Source: Clostridiales bacterium
GTDB lineage: Bacteria > Bacillota > Clostridia > Oscillospirales > UBA644
Length of the DNA: 34,789 nt
NCBI GenBank assembly: GCA_016281805.1
Contig: JAEEJJ010000178.1
Location: forward strand, 1 to 34,789
Reading direction: 5' to 3'
Both the position numbers and the translations under genes were made by a program. The notes under the pieces are model-generated. The model ran no database searches. It worked only from the letters and a program-made list of their open reading frames with translations, and was not told the DNA's origin. This document shows positions 1-8,322 of this stretch, one piece after another; the stretch's first letter is position 1; every line of letters starts with the position of its first letter.

Positions 1-1305
1 CACCCATTCTCCGAGCGACGAAAACGCCGGCGTTGAAAAATAACTGTATTGCGCACTGCGGAACATATCATAATAGATATCGGCGTCGCGGCGGTCAAAG
101 AAATAAGTATGATAAAGAAGGTCTTTTATCGAGTCGATGGTGGGATATTCTTCAAAAGGCTCATACAGGGCATTCAGGGCGATTGCGGTAGCTTCTATAT
201 TGTTTGACATACGTGAGATGACTATCGCTCTTTCAAGATTCATGTGAAATGATGCGAGAAATCCCGGAGCGACATCCGGACCCGAAGGCCACGGGAGCGC
301 GCCGAAATTCGTAAGCTGTTTTACTATCCGGTCAGAAACATACTCCGCATAATGCATAACGCCCATAACAGTCCTGCCGGCTATAAGATCTTCTACTGGC
401 GCGAGTATTTCGTTGCGGCGATCGATCGTATAAGAAAGCGAGCCGTTGAAAACGTCAAGAGCTTCATTCATGGCAGTAAGTGCGGACGGAGAAGTGATAC
501 CGGTGTGGTAATTTCCGTCTGCGCCCTTTTCGGCAAGCCTGTATCCGTTTGAAAGAAGGTAATTTGCGCCGAAGTCAAACGGAACTGAAGCGAGTGCGTA
601 ATGAACGGTCTCTCCGCCTTCTTCAAGGTAGTATTTTTCAAGACAGTCGCGGAACGTATCCCATGTCCAGCGGCCGTTTTCGTAAAGATCTCGCGGGTCT
701 TCAGCGCCCAGAGTGGCTATAATATCCTCATTTACGATAGTCAGGCCGGTATATGATACCGACGATGTAGGCCACGCCTGCGGAATAAGCCCGAAAACGT
801 CGTCTTCCCAGTGAAGGACTTCAAGAACATTGCGATTGCCCCATTTTTCTTCATTGCGGTAATCGATCATCCCGTCAAGCTCCGAAAGGCCGACGATCGT
901 GCCCGCCTTCATATAATCGCGAAATCTGTCGGAAATTCCGCAGAAGATATCACAGTAATACGATCCTGCCGCGTTGCTCAGACGAAAATTCGTATATGTG
1001 GTATCGCCGCTGAAATACACGATATCAAGCTTACAGTTAAGGTCATTCTGAACATCTTTTATTCTCTGCACCGCAAGATCGCCCAGGATCGTATTCATTT
1101 CGTATCCCAGCACCTCTCCGTCGCCCGTGTTGAACGCAAGACCTCCGGATTCGCGGACATATTTTATCGTTGCGCCTTCAAGATCGGTCTTATCGTTCTG
1201 AAGCGTCAGATCAACATCGAATATCTCCGCTTCCTGCGTTCCGCACGCGGCAAGAAAAACAAGCGACAAAAAAGCAGCAATAAAAGCTCTGACGAAGGTT
1301 TTCAT
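1..1305 (-). CDS. Extracellular solute-binding lipoprotein, probable sugar ABC transporter (3' end outside window)
   Basis: This gene is absent from the ORF track because it has no stop inside the window. It reads open from an ATG at 1303-1305 to base 1, giving 435 codons. The N-terminus MKTFVRAFIAAFLSLVFLAAC is a lipoprotein signal peptide with a lipobox ending at Cys21, so the mature protein should be tethered outside the membrane. Downstream text such as GRWTWDTFRDCLEKYY and LTNFGALPWPSGPDVAPG is typical of family 1 solute-binding proteins that feed sugars to CUT1-type ABC transporters. The last visible part (SIKDLLYHTYFFDRRD) matches the pattern SIIDYLTRYYFTDRRD in the gene at the right edge, so about 55 residues are probably missing. 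The RBS is AGGAAG a few bases upstream. The ligand cannot be read from sequence; nearby GH125 and GH130 make a mannoside plausible but unproven. Confidence 0.85.
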   Translation of the reverse strand, partial: MKTFVRAFIAAFLSLVFLAACGTQEAEIFDVDLTLQNDKTDLEGATIKYVRESGGLAFNTGDGEVLGYEMNTILGDLAVQRIKDVQNDLNCKLDIVYFSGDTTYTNFRLSNAAGSYYCDIFCGISDRFRDYMKAGTIVGLSELDGMIDYRNEEKWGNRNVLEVLHWEDDVFGLIPQAWPTSSVSYTGLTIVNEDIIATLGAEDPRDLYENGRWTWDTFRDCLEKYYLEEGGETVHYALASVPFDFGANYLLSNGYRLAEKGADGNYHTGITSPSALTAMNEALDVFNGSLSYTIDRRNEILAPVEDLIAGRTVMGVMHYAEYVSDRIVKQLTNFGALPWPSGPDVAPGFLASFHMNLERAIVISRMSNNIEATAIALNALYEPFEEYPTIDSIKDLLYHTYFFDRRDADIYYDMFRSAQYSYFSTPAFSSLGEWV

Positions 1306-1370
1306 TATTTTACTTCCTTTCTGGATCACTGTTTTGCGGCAGTTTATATGTATTTACCGCAGCCTGAAGT

Positions 1371-1399
1371 ATTATATCACATCAAAATCCGTTTTGCAA
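1371..1399 (-). promoter_or_regulatory. SigA-type promoter for the left solute-binding gene
   Basis: On the minus strand there is TTGCAA (1399-1394), a 17-nt spacer and a perfect TATAAT (1376-1371), about 65 nt upstream of the ATG. The -35 box departs from consensus at one base. Confidence 0.55.
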
Positions 1400-1516
1400 T
1401 AATTATAGCGGATATTTGCATCATTTTTGAAGATAAAGCAATAAAAGTCACATGGTTACTGTTTTTTTAATTGCTGCGGATGTTGAATATACGCAATATA
1501 TGATCCGCAATGTTGC

Positions 1517-1545
1517 TTGACAGAGTGATTTAATTCTGTTATAAT
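1517..1545 (+). promoter_or_regulatory. SigA-type promoter for ung
   Basis: TTGACA (1517-1522), a 17-nt spacer and TATAAT (1540-1545) form a full consensus match. Transcription would begin near 1552, leaving a leader of about 30 nt before the inferred ung start at 1584. The rest of the 1306-1577 gap holds only this and the divergent promoter. Confidence 0.85.
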
Positions 1546-1583
1546 GTTTTTATGATTTCACAATTCCGTAAGGGGGCATTTTT

Positions 1584-2252
1584 ACGGTCAGATTCGGAAA
1601 CGACTGGGACGGTCTTCTCTCAGACGAATTCAGAAAAGATTACTATCTTCGTCTTCGCGCTTTTCTCAAAAACGAATATGCGACAAAAACGATATATCCC
1701 GATATGTACGATATTTTCAACGCATTGAAATATACCGCATATAATGATGTAAAAGCCGTTATCCTCGGTCAGGACCCGTATCACGGTCCCGGGCAGGCGC
1801 ACGGACTTTGTTTTTCCGTAAAAAAAGGCATCGCCGCTCCGCCGTCTCTTGTTAATATCTTTCGGGAATTACAGGATGATCTCGGTATTGATCCTCCGCC
1901 GCACGGCGAGCTGACTCAATGGGCAAAAAACGGCGTGCTGCTGCTCAATACTGTGCTCACGGTCAGAGCAGGCGCGGCAAACAGCCACAGAAACATGGGC
2001 TGGGAGATCTTTACTGACAGGGTGATCTCTCTTCTGAATGAACGAGAAACGCCGATGGTATTTTTGCTGTGGGGCACGCCCGCCAGGCAGAAGGCAAAGC
2101 TGATAACAAACAAAAATCACCTTATCCTGCAAACCGTTCATCCGTCTCCTCTTTCGGCATACGGCGGATTTTTCGGCTGCCGTCATTTTTCGCAATGCAA
2201 CGATTTTCTTGTCTCGAAAGGCATAGAACCGGTAAACTGGCAGATCACATGA
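1584..2252 (+). CDS. ung: Uracil-DNA glycosylase (family 1), apparent ACG start
   Basis: The enzyme removes uracil from DNA to begin base excision repair. Family 1 motifs are clear: the water-activating loop GQDPYHGPGQAHG, and HPSPLSAYGGFFGC near the C-terminus. The ORF track starts at an internal ATG (1704), which gives only 182 residues and drops a conserved N-terminus. The same frame is open upstream to a TAA at 1569 and encodes VRFGNDWDGLLSDEF and YLRLRAFLKNEYATKTIYP, which are normal family 1 sequence. No ATG, GTG or TTG lies in that stretch. An AGGGGG Shine-Dalgarno at 1571-1576 sits 7 nt before ACG at 1584, so ACG seems to occupy the start position and gives 222 residues, the usual length. 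ATT at 1578 is too close to the RBS. A base error turning ATG into ACG is an alternative. The stop abuts the stop of the convergent DUF2461 gene. Confidence 0.9.
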   Translation, partial: TVRFGNDWDGLLSDEFRKDYYLRLRAFLKNEYATKTIYPDMYDIFNALKYTAYNDVKAVILGQDPYHGPGQAHGLCFSVKKGIAAPPSLVNIFRELQDDLGIDPPPHGELTQWAKNGVLLLNTVLTVRAGAANSHRNMGWEIFTDRVISLLNERETPMVFLLWGTPARQKAKLITNKNHLILQTVHPSPLSAYGGFFGCRHFSQCNDFLVSKGIEPVNWQIT

Positions 2253-2987
2253 TCACCATTCAAAGCTGTCCACCGTATTTTTCGGCGGCAAAGGCTCATC
2301 GGGCGCTTTATACTGCGCTATTTCAATAAGAAGATGGTAAAACGGCGCTATAATACGGTATTTTTCAGCTATTTCCTCCGCTATTTCCGGCGTGAAAAAC
2401 GCATCGTGCGAAAGGATCGGCGATGAGATATAAAAGCTTTTCATAATAAACCATTTTTCGAGACCGAGCTGTTTTGCTCTTTCTGAAAGACCTGCGGGCA
2501 TACGCTTATATGTTTCGCCTAAAACAAGCAGTCCTGACGACGTTACGGGAGACGCGGCGGCATAAAAAAGGTCGGGATTTTCGGATATATAATTTCTCAT
2601 TGACGCCATTTCTTTAGGCGTATAACTGAAAGCACCCATACCGTACCGCGCGCCTTCACGCATGATCTCGGCAAAAAAGCCCGGTCCTTCAAGCATATGC
2701 TCGGCAGGACGGTGGAAAACAAGCCATGCGCTGTCACGGTAAAGATGTTTGTCTTTTGTATAACGCGAATCTCTGCGTATTCTTGACAGACACTTTGACG
2801 GCTGAGTGATGATCTGAGGATCTATCTCTCTCATCACAGGCGTAAGGTCTTCAATAAGATCCTCAAAAGGCTGACGGACGTATTTTTTATAATCATCCCT
2901 GTGCTCTTCATACCATACTTTTGAATTGTTTTCACGGACATTGTGAAGATATTCTATCGTTTTTTTCGAAAAACCGCCAAACTGCAT
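2253..2987 (-). CDS. DUF2461 (TIGR02453) family protein
   Basis: The 244-residue protein matches my memory of the DUF2461/TIGR02453 family in its opening (FGGFSKKTIEYLHNVRENNS followed by VWYEEHRDDYKKYV) and in the central block SRIRRDSRYTKDKHLYRDSAWLVF. The length is normal for the family, which has no established biochemical function. There is no signal peptide or membrane segment, so it should be cytosolic. The ATG has a GAGGG RBS and a consensus promoter 45-73 nt upstream (3060-3032), so it is probably monocistronic. Its TGA touches the ung TGA with no spacer, and I see no terminator between the two genes. Confidence 0.85.
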   Translation of the reverse strand: MQFGGFSKKTIEYLHNVRENNSKVWYEEHRDDYKKYVRQPFEDLIEDLTPVMREIDPQIITQPSKCLSRIRRDSRYTKDKHLYRDSAWLVFHRPAEHMLEGPGFFAEIMREGARYGMGAFSYTPKEMASMRNYISENPDLFYAAASPVTSSGLLVLGETYKRMPAGLSERAKQLGLEKWFIMKSFYISSPILSHDAFFTPEIAEEIAEKYRIIAPFYHLLIEIAQYKAPDEPLPPKNTVDSFEW

Positions 2988-3031
2988 AATCTGCCCTCTA
3001 AAATCAGTTTAATTACTCAATTTTTTTCTTT

Positions 3032-3060
3032 ATTATATACTTTTACGACGGATTTGTCAA
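3032..3060 (-). promoter_or_regulatory. SigA-type promoter for the DUF2461 gene
   Basis: Minus-strand TTGACA (3060-3055), 17-nt spacer, TATAAT (3037-3032). It lies in the divergent gap with the TetM-like gene, for which I could not identify a convincing plus-strand promoter. Confidence 0.85.
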
Positions 3061-3082
3061 CCGCAAAAAAAAGGTTAAATAT

Positions 3083-4984
3083 ATGAACAACATTCGAAAC
3101 ATTGCCCTTGCCGCTCATGTTGATGCCGGAAAAACAACACTTACGGAACGTCTGCTTTTTGAAAGCGGGGCAATTCGCGCTCAGGGCAGCGTTGACAGAG
3201 GAACGACAAAAACAGACGACCTGCCTGTTGAAAAAAGACGGGGTATTTCTGTCCGTTCCGCTCTTACATCGACCGTGATCAGCGGCGTTACCGTTAATAT
3301 TATCGACACACCCGGACATGCCGATTTTATTTCGCAGGTGGAACGGGCTTTTTTTGCTGTAGACGGGATAGTTGTGCTCGTTTCTGCTGTTGACGGAGTG
3401 CAGACAAACACGGAAATAATACTCGACGCCGTTGCGCGCCTGAATAAGCCGTGCATAATATTCATAAACAAAGCGGACAGAGATACTGCCGATATCGGGC
3501 GTGTTTTTTCTGAAATAAAAGATATCTTTCCGAGAGCGGCAATGATTTCTTCCGTTTTTGAAGATCTCGCGGAAAGAGACGAGGAATGTTTTGAAGCGTT
3601 CGATTCGGGTATCGAAATGCCGAAGGATATACTGAGGCAAAAAATTGCCAGATACACAAAAAGCCTGGATATATCCCCTGTTTTTTACGGAAGTGCGATC
3701 ACAGGCGACGGAGTATCGGATCTTGCGGCGGCAATAACTGACTTCTTCCCGTTTCCCGAAGAGAAAGAGGGCGAAACAGGCGGTTTTATATATGCGGTCA
3801 ATCATGACAAGGCGAACGGTCGGGCGGCTTTTGCAAGGATATTTTCGGGTTCGCTGTCTGTTCGTCAGCAAATATCGATTAACGGTTCGGAATACAAAAT
3901 AAGCATGATAAAAAAGCCCGTATTCGGTAAAATGACAGACGCTCAGACTCTTTATTCGGGTGAAGTCGGGGCTGTATACGGTCTTTCAGAGGCGAAGACC
4001 GGAGATTTTATAGGCAGAAAAGAACTTGTGCCTTTTGCGGAAAAATATTCCGAAACAGAGCAGGCGCTTATGATGACCGCCGTGACAGCAACGGACGGGA
4101 CAGATATCCTTAAACTGAAGGCGGCGCTTTCAGAGCTGACCGCCGAAGAGCCTGTTTTGGACCTCATCTGGGAGCCAATATCAAAAAGCCTCAATATAAA
4201 GGTTTTCGGCAACATACAAACCGAAGTGCTGAAGGATATTATTTTCGAGAGATTCGGCATATCGGTCGAGTTCGGTCAGATGAATGTTATATACAAAGAA
4301 ACGCCATCCCGCGAAGGTATCGGTTTTGACGCATACACAATGCCCAAACCGTGCTGGGCGATACTTAAATTCAGGATCACTCCGCTTGCAAGGGGCAGCG
4401 GCATAATATACAAATGCTCCGCGCCGCCCAGCCGTCTGTCTTACAGATACAGAAAGCAGGTCGAAGAGTCCATAAAAGCATCTGTCGCTCAGGGACCGCG
4501 CGGCTGGGAGGTCACAGACGCCGAAATAGATCTGATAGACGGAGAGGATCACCCGATACACACGCATCCTCTCGATTTTACCGTCGCCACACCACTTGCG
4601 CTTGCGGACGGTTTCAGAAATACCGGAACAACTCTGCTTGAGCCGTATATTCACGCCCGATTCACATTGCAGGCGGAATGCTACGGCAGGCTTCTGAGCG
4701 ATATAATCAGAATGCGCGGCGAGCCCGGTGAACCGGTAAGAAAAAAAGATACCGTTTTTATTGAAGCGGAAATACCCGTTGCAACATCGCTTGATTATTC
4801 CGCATCGTTCGCGTCGCTCACTGCGGGAAAGGGTGTTATGTCCGCCGTTTTTTCGGGATACAGAGTTTGCCCCGAACCGGACGGAAAAACGATGCCGAGG
4901 CGCGGCGTTGATCCTCTTGACCGCTCAAAGTATATACTTGCGGCGCGCCATGCGCTTACGGGAACGGTTTTTGAAGCTGTATGA
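3083..4984 (+). CDS. TetM/EF-G-like translational GTPase
   Basis: The 633-residue protein has the length and order of ribosomal protection proteins (TetM about 639). It carries P-loop AHVDAGKTT, switch I region with RRGISVRSALTS, G3 DTPGHAD and G4 NKAD, followed by the EF-G-like domains II to V. The C-terminal half retains landmarks such as GTTLLEPYIHARF, aligned with TetM's GTELLEPYLSF. The domain IV loop that in TetM reads YSPVST and displaces tetracycline is here HTHPLDF, so the key loop is not conserved. It is therefore more likely a chromosomal TetM-like factor of unknown role than a proven resistance gene. The RBS is AAAAGG about 9 nt before the ATG. The gene ends 4 nt before the promoter of engB and has no visible terminator. 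The 284-residue minus ORF at 3017-3871 is a shadow. Confidence 0.88.
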   Translation: MNNIRNIALAAHVDAGKTTLTERLLFESGAIRAQGSVDRGTTKTDDLPVEKRRGISVRSALTSTVISGVTVNIIDTPGHADFISQVERAFFAVDGIVVLVSAVDGVQTNTEIILDAVARLNKPCIIFINKADRDTADIGRVFSEIKDIFPRAAMISSVFEDLAERDEECFEAFDSGIEMPKDILRQKIARYTKSLDISPVFYGSAITGDGVSDLAAAITDFFPFPEEKEGETGGFIYAVNHDKANGRAAFARIFSGSLSVRQQISINGSEYKISMIKKPVFGKMTDAQTLYSGEVGAVYGLSEAKTGDFIGRKELVPFAEKYSETEQALMMTAVTATDGTDILKLKAALSELTAEEPVLDLIWEPISKSLNIKVFGNIQTEVLKDIIFERFGISVEFGQMNVIYKETPSREGIGFDAYTMPKPCWAILKFRITPLARGSGIIYKCSAPPSRLSYRYRKQVEESIKASVAQGPRGWEVTDAEIDLIDGEDHPIHTHPLDFTVATPLALADGFRNTGTTLLEPYIHARFTLQAECYGRLLSDIIRMRGEPGEPVRKKDTVFIEAEIPVATSLDYSASFASLTAGKGVMSAVFSGYRVCPEPDGKTMPRRGVDPLDRSKYILAARHALTGTVFEAV

Positions 4985-4987
4985 AGG

Positions 4988-5016
4988 TTGACAAAACGGA
5001 ATATTTATACTATAAT
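4988..5016 (+). promoter_or_regulatory. SigA-type promoter for the engB-lysA-GH125 unit
   Basis: TTGACA (4988-4993), 17-nt spacer and TATAAT (5011-5016): a perfect match starting 4 nt after the stop of the TetM-like gene, with transcription expected about 25 nt before the engB start. Confidence 0.9.
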
Positions 5017-5045
5017 ACGGATAATAATTATAAACGAGGAATGAA

Positions 5046-5654
5046 ATGAAACTTAATTACGCAAAGTCTGAATTCATAAGCAGTTTTTTTGACACTTCTT
5101 CTCTTCCGCCAAAAACATTGCCCGAAGTCGTTTTCGTGGGCAGGTCGAATGTCGGCAAAAGCTCAATGATAAACAAGATCGTAAACAGAAAAAATCTCGC
5201 CTTCACCAGCTCAAAGCCCGGCAAGACCGCCTCGATCAACTTTTTTTCGATAGACGGTAAAATATATCTTGTCGATTTGCCCGGATATGGTTTTGCTCAG
5301 CGCTCGAAAGCCGAAAGAGAAGGATGGGGAAGCCTTATAGAAACGTATTTTTCTCTCGGCAGAAATATTAAACTCGTTGTTTTGCTTACGGATATACGTA
5401 TAGGGCCTACTGAAGACGACGAGCTTATGTATAATTACCTTATGTCGCAGGAGCTTCCGTTCTGCATTGCCGCAACAAAATCAGATAAAATATCAAAAAC
5501 CGAAGCGTGGCAGATGACCGACAAGATAAGTGACCTTTTAGGCGTTCCCGCATTCGCTTTTTCGTCCGTCACGGGTGAAGGGACGGAAATGTTAAAAGAA
5601 ATAATAGAATCCGTTACCGAAGAAGAACCGGAGGAAGATGAATATGATGACTGA
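5046..5654 (+). CDS. ysxC: Ribosome biogenesis GTP-binding protein EngB/YsxC
   Basis: This is the TrmE-Era-EngA-EngB-like GTPase needed for late assembly of the large ribosomal subunit. Visible motifs are G1 GRSNVGKSS, G2 region KPGKTASINFF, G3 DLPGYGFA, G4 TKSD and G5 SSVTGEG. The length of 202 residues is normal and the acidic tail EEEPEEDEYDD is typical. An upstream ATG at 5041 runs into a stop after two codons; the ATG at 5046 is preceded by GAGGA. Its last 11 nt overlap the lysA start region, which points to translational coupling. Confidence 0.95.
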   Translation: MKLNYAKSEFISSFFDTSSLPPKTLPEVVFVGRSNVGKSSMINKIVNRKNLAFTSSKPGKTASINFFSIDGKIYLVDLPGYGFAQRSKAEREGWGSLIETYFSLGRNIKLVVLLTDIRIGPTEDDELMYNYLMSQELPFCIAATKSDKISKTEAWQMTDKISDLLGVPAFAFSSVTGEGTEMLKEIIESVTEEEPEEDEYDD

Positions 5655-6930
5655 AGTAAAAAACGGCGTTCTTTATATCGACGGCGTAAGCGTTCCCGAA
5701 ATCGCCGAAAAATTCGGAACACCGTGCTATATAATGTCTGAAGATACCGTAAGAAAAAACTGCAGAAAATACATGGACGCGGCAGAAAAATATTACGGCA
5801 AAAATGCGCTCCCTCTTTACGCTTCAAAAGCTTTTTCCTGTGTTGATATTTACAAAACAGTCGCTTCCGAAGGCTTCGGGGCAGACGTCGTTTCGGGCGG
5901 AGAGCTCTATACGGCTCTGAAAGCCGGATTCGATCCGAAAAAAATCTATTTTCACGGAAACGCGAAAACTGAGGACGAGATAAGATTCGCTCTTGAAAAC
6001 GGCGTCGGAAGGATCGTTGCAGATAACGTTGAAGAACTTGACAGAATTGACGGGATCGCAAAAGAACTGCACATAAAAGCGGATATTTCATTCAGAATAA
6101 AACCGGGCGTTGAGGCTCACACGCATAATTTCGTAAAAACCGGGCAGATAGATTCAAAGTTCGGGTTTGCTCTCGAAAACGGCGAGGCTTTCAGGGCGGT
6201 AAAAAACGCCGCGGAAAAGAAAAACATCAATATCGCAGGCGTTCACTGCCATATAGGGTCTCAGATATTCGATATCGCTCCGTTTGTTCTTGCCGCAAAA
6301 ATAATGCTCGGTTTTATAGCAAAAGTTAAAAATGAGCTTTCAATCGAAATAAAAGAGCTCAACCTCGGCGGCGGCTTCGGCATACGTTACGTTGAGGGGG
6401 ACAACCCCGAACCTTACGAAGAATATATGAAAAAGATCGCCGATACCGTTAAAAGCGAAAGCGAAACGCTCGGCATCGCCGTTCCGTTTATTCTTGTTGA
6501 ACCGGGCAGAAGCATAGTGTCAGAGGCGGGCATCACTGCATACACGGTAATGTCCGTAAAAACGATAGAAAATATCAGAACATACGTTGCGATAGACGGC
6601 GGCATGACGGATAACCCGAGATACGCGCTTTACGGCTCGAAATACGAGGCGTGCATTGCAAACAAGGCGGACGATCCCTGTGATTTTACAGCTACCATCG
6701 CGGGAAGATGCTGTGAAAGCGGCGATCTTATAGGCGAAAACATGAAAATTCAAAAGCCCGAAGCGGGCGATATTCTGACCGTTTTTTCAACAGGCGCATA
6801 TAATTATTCAATGGCGTCAAACTACAACCGCGTGCCGCGTCCGCCCGTGATCATGATAAAAAACGGCGAGCCGAAAATAATCGTCAGACGCGAAACATAT
6901 GAAGACATAATCAAAAACGATACGATCTGA
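5644..6930 (+). CDS. lysA: Diaminopimelate decarboxylase
   Basis: This PLP enzyme decarboxylates meso-diaminopimelate to L-lysine, the last step of lysine synthesis. Motifs of the fold III decarboxylases are present: the PLP lysine in YASKAFSC, HCHIGSQIFD, the phosphate-binding GGGFGIRY, EPGRSIV, and the active-site CCESGD. The track begins at the ATG at 5638, but that is only 3 nt from the GGAGG (5630-5634). The ATG at 5644, 9 nt away, is better placed and gives 428 residues. The gene overlaps engB and is followed after 9 nt by the GH125 gene, so all three are likely cotranscribed. Confidence 0.95.
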   Translation: MMTEVKNGVLYIDGVSVPEIAEKFGTPCYIMSEDTVRKNCRKYMDAAEKYYGKNALPLYASKAFSCVDIYKTVASEGFGADVVSGGELYTALKAGFDPKKIYFHGNAKTEDEIRFALENGVGRIVADNVEELDRIDGIAKELHIKADISFRIKPGVEAHTHNFVKTGQIDSKFGFALENGEAFRAVKNAAEKKNINIAGVHCHIGSQIFDIAPFVLAAKIMLGFIAKVKNELSIEIKELNLGGGFGIRYVEGDNPEPYEEYMKKIADTVKSESETLGIAVPFILVEPGRSIVSEAGITAYTVMSVKTIENIRTYVAIDGGMTDNPRYALYGSKYEACIANKADDPCDFTATIAGRCCESGDLIGENMKIQKPEAGDILTVFSTGAYNYSMASNYNRVPRPPVIMIKNGEPKIIVRRETYEDIIKNDTI

Positions 6931-6939
6931 GGGAAAATC

Positions 6940-8205
6940 ATGACAACCGAATACGTTAAAAAAACTATAGAAGAAATAAAAGCCAAACTTATAAAAGCAG
7001 GGAGACCGGCGCTCGCGGAATCTTTTGAAAAATGCTATCCCAACACTCTCGAAACCACAACAGAGCTTTGCGATGACGGCACCGCATTTGTTTTTACGGG
7101 AGATATCCCCGCGATGTGGCTGCGTGACTCCTCCGCGCAGGTCCGTCATTATCTGCCGATAGCAAAAAAAGACGCTCAGATACGCCGCGTTGTTGAAGGA
7201 CTTATCGCAAAACAGGCGGAATGCATTCTTAACGACGCATACGCAAACGCTTTCAACAGAGAGTCTTCAGGCAAATGCTGGTCCGAAGACGAAACCGAAT
7301 TTCGCAATCCCCTCGCATGGGAAAGAAAATATGAAATAGATTCACTCTGCTACCCTGTTTCGCTTGCGTATCATTATTGGAAAGCATCGGGCGAAACAGC
7401 GCATTTTACCGATAATTTCAAGGCTGCGTGCAAACGGATCCTCGAAGTTTTCGCAACCGAACAGCATCACGAAAACTCAAAATATTTCTTTATCAGAAAA
7501 AACTGTCCGCCGTCAGATACGCTTCCGTGCGAAGGCAGAGGCAATCCCGTTGCATATACGGGTATGACATGGTCGGGATTCCGTCCGTCGGACGACGCAT
7601 GCAGATACGGCTATCTTATTCCGTCAAATATGTTTGCGGTCGTCTGCCTCGGATATATGGAAGAGATCTTTGCAGACGATAAAGAGATCTCTCAATGTGC
7701 CGGAACGCTGAAAAAACAGATAGACGACGGAATAAAACGATACGGCATATACGAGCATCCCGTATTCGGCAAAATATATGCTTACGAAACGGACGGCATG
7801 GGCAATTACACGCTTATGGACGACGCAAACGTTCCGTCTCTTCTCTCGATCCCCTATCTCGGATATGTTTCGGCAGACGACGAAATATATAAAAACACAA
7901 GAAAATTTATTCTCAGCAAAGAAAACCCTTATTATTACGAGGGCAAGGCGGCAAAAGGCATAGGCAGTCCGCACACACCCGAAAGATATATATGGCATAT
8001 AAGCCTTTCAATGCAGGGGCTCACATCATGCGATAAAGCTGAAAAAGAGTATCTTCTTGATCTATTTGAGTCAACTACCGCGGGAACGGGATATATGCAC
8101 GAAGGATTTGACGTTGACGATCCGGATAAATTCACCCGTTCGTGGTTTGCATGGGCAAATTCGATTTTTTCGGAATTTATTCTGAGCGTTTTTTCGCAAT
8201 CGTAA
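6940..8205 (+). CDS. Glycoside hydrolase family 125 exo-alpha-1,6-mannosidase
   Basis: GH125 enzymes release terminal alpha-1,6-linked mannose with inversion, as in Clostridium perfringens and Streptococcus pneumoniae members acting on N-glycan or yeast-type mannosides. The 421-residue protein shows the family hallmarks FTGDIPAMWLRDSSAQVRHY, WERKYEIDSLCYP, GMTWSGFRPSDDACRYGY with the probable acid Asp218 or Asp219, and GYMHEGFDVDDPDKFTRSWF with Glu388 as likely base. There is no signal peptide, so the substrate must be imported first. The ATG has a GAGGG RBS and follows lysA by 9 nt, an unexpected housekeeping neighbourhood for a catabolic enzyme. Together with GH130 at 32.9 kb it suggests mannose-glycan use. 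The exact residue assignment is inferred from family knowledge. Confidence 0.92.
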   Translation: MTTEYVKKTIEEIKAKLIKAGRPALAESFEKCYPNTLETTTELCDDGTAFVFTGDIPAMWLRDSSAQVRHYLPIAKKDAQIRRVVEGLIAKQAECILNDAYANAFNRESSGKCWSEDETEFRNPLAWERKYEIDSLCYPVSLAYHYWKASGETAHFTDNFKAACKRILEVFATEQHHENSKYFFIRKNCPPSDTLPCEGRGNPVAYTGMTWSGFRPSDDACRYGYLIPSNMFAVVCLGYMEEIFADDKEISQCAGTLKKQIDDGIKRYGIYEHPVFGKIYAYETDGMGNYTLMDDANVPSLLSIPYLGYVSADDEIYKNTRKFILSKENPYYYEGKAAKGIGSPHTPERYIWHISLSMQGLTSCDKAEKEYLLDLFESTTAGTGYMHEGFDVDDPDKFTRSWFAWANSIFSEFILSVFSQS

Positions 8206-8270
8206 CCAAACGTTTTCTTCAGGTTTTTCCGATCGTTCAAAAACGGTTTTTCGATTATAAAAAAATAAAA

Positions 8271-8310
8271 AAGGCGGAATTGATTTTCAGTCAGCTCCGC
8301 CTTATTTTTT
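8271..8310. terminator. Bidirectional intrinsic terminator between GH125 and permease genes
   Basis: AAGGCGGA (8271-8278) pairs perfectly with TCCGCCTT (8296-8303). The hairpin has an A-rich stretch on its left and ATTTTTTT on its right, so it can end both converging transcripts. Confidence 0.8.
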
Positions 8311-8322
8311 TAATTATTTCAA

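Noticed and set aside
811-1470. 219-residue plus-strand ORF
   Set aside because: It is antisense to the left solute-binding lipoprotein, whose minus frame has a lipobox, promoter and family motifs.
3017-3871. 284-residue minus-strand ORF
   Set aside because: It lies opposite the TetM-like gene, runs through the promoter region, and its translation is a basic, Cys/Arg-rich chain without recognisable motifs. It is a shadow ORF.
3083-4984. Acquired tetracycline resistance on a mobile element
   Set aside because: There are no transposon, relaxase or integrase genes and no composition break, and the resistance loop is not conserved.
5435-6091. 218-residue minus-strand ORF
   Set aside because: It is antisense to engB and lysA and is an Arg/Phe-rich translation typical of a shadow frame.
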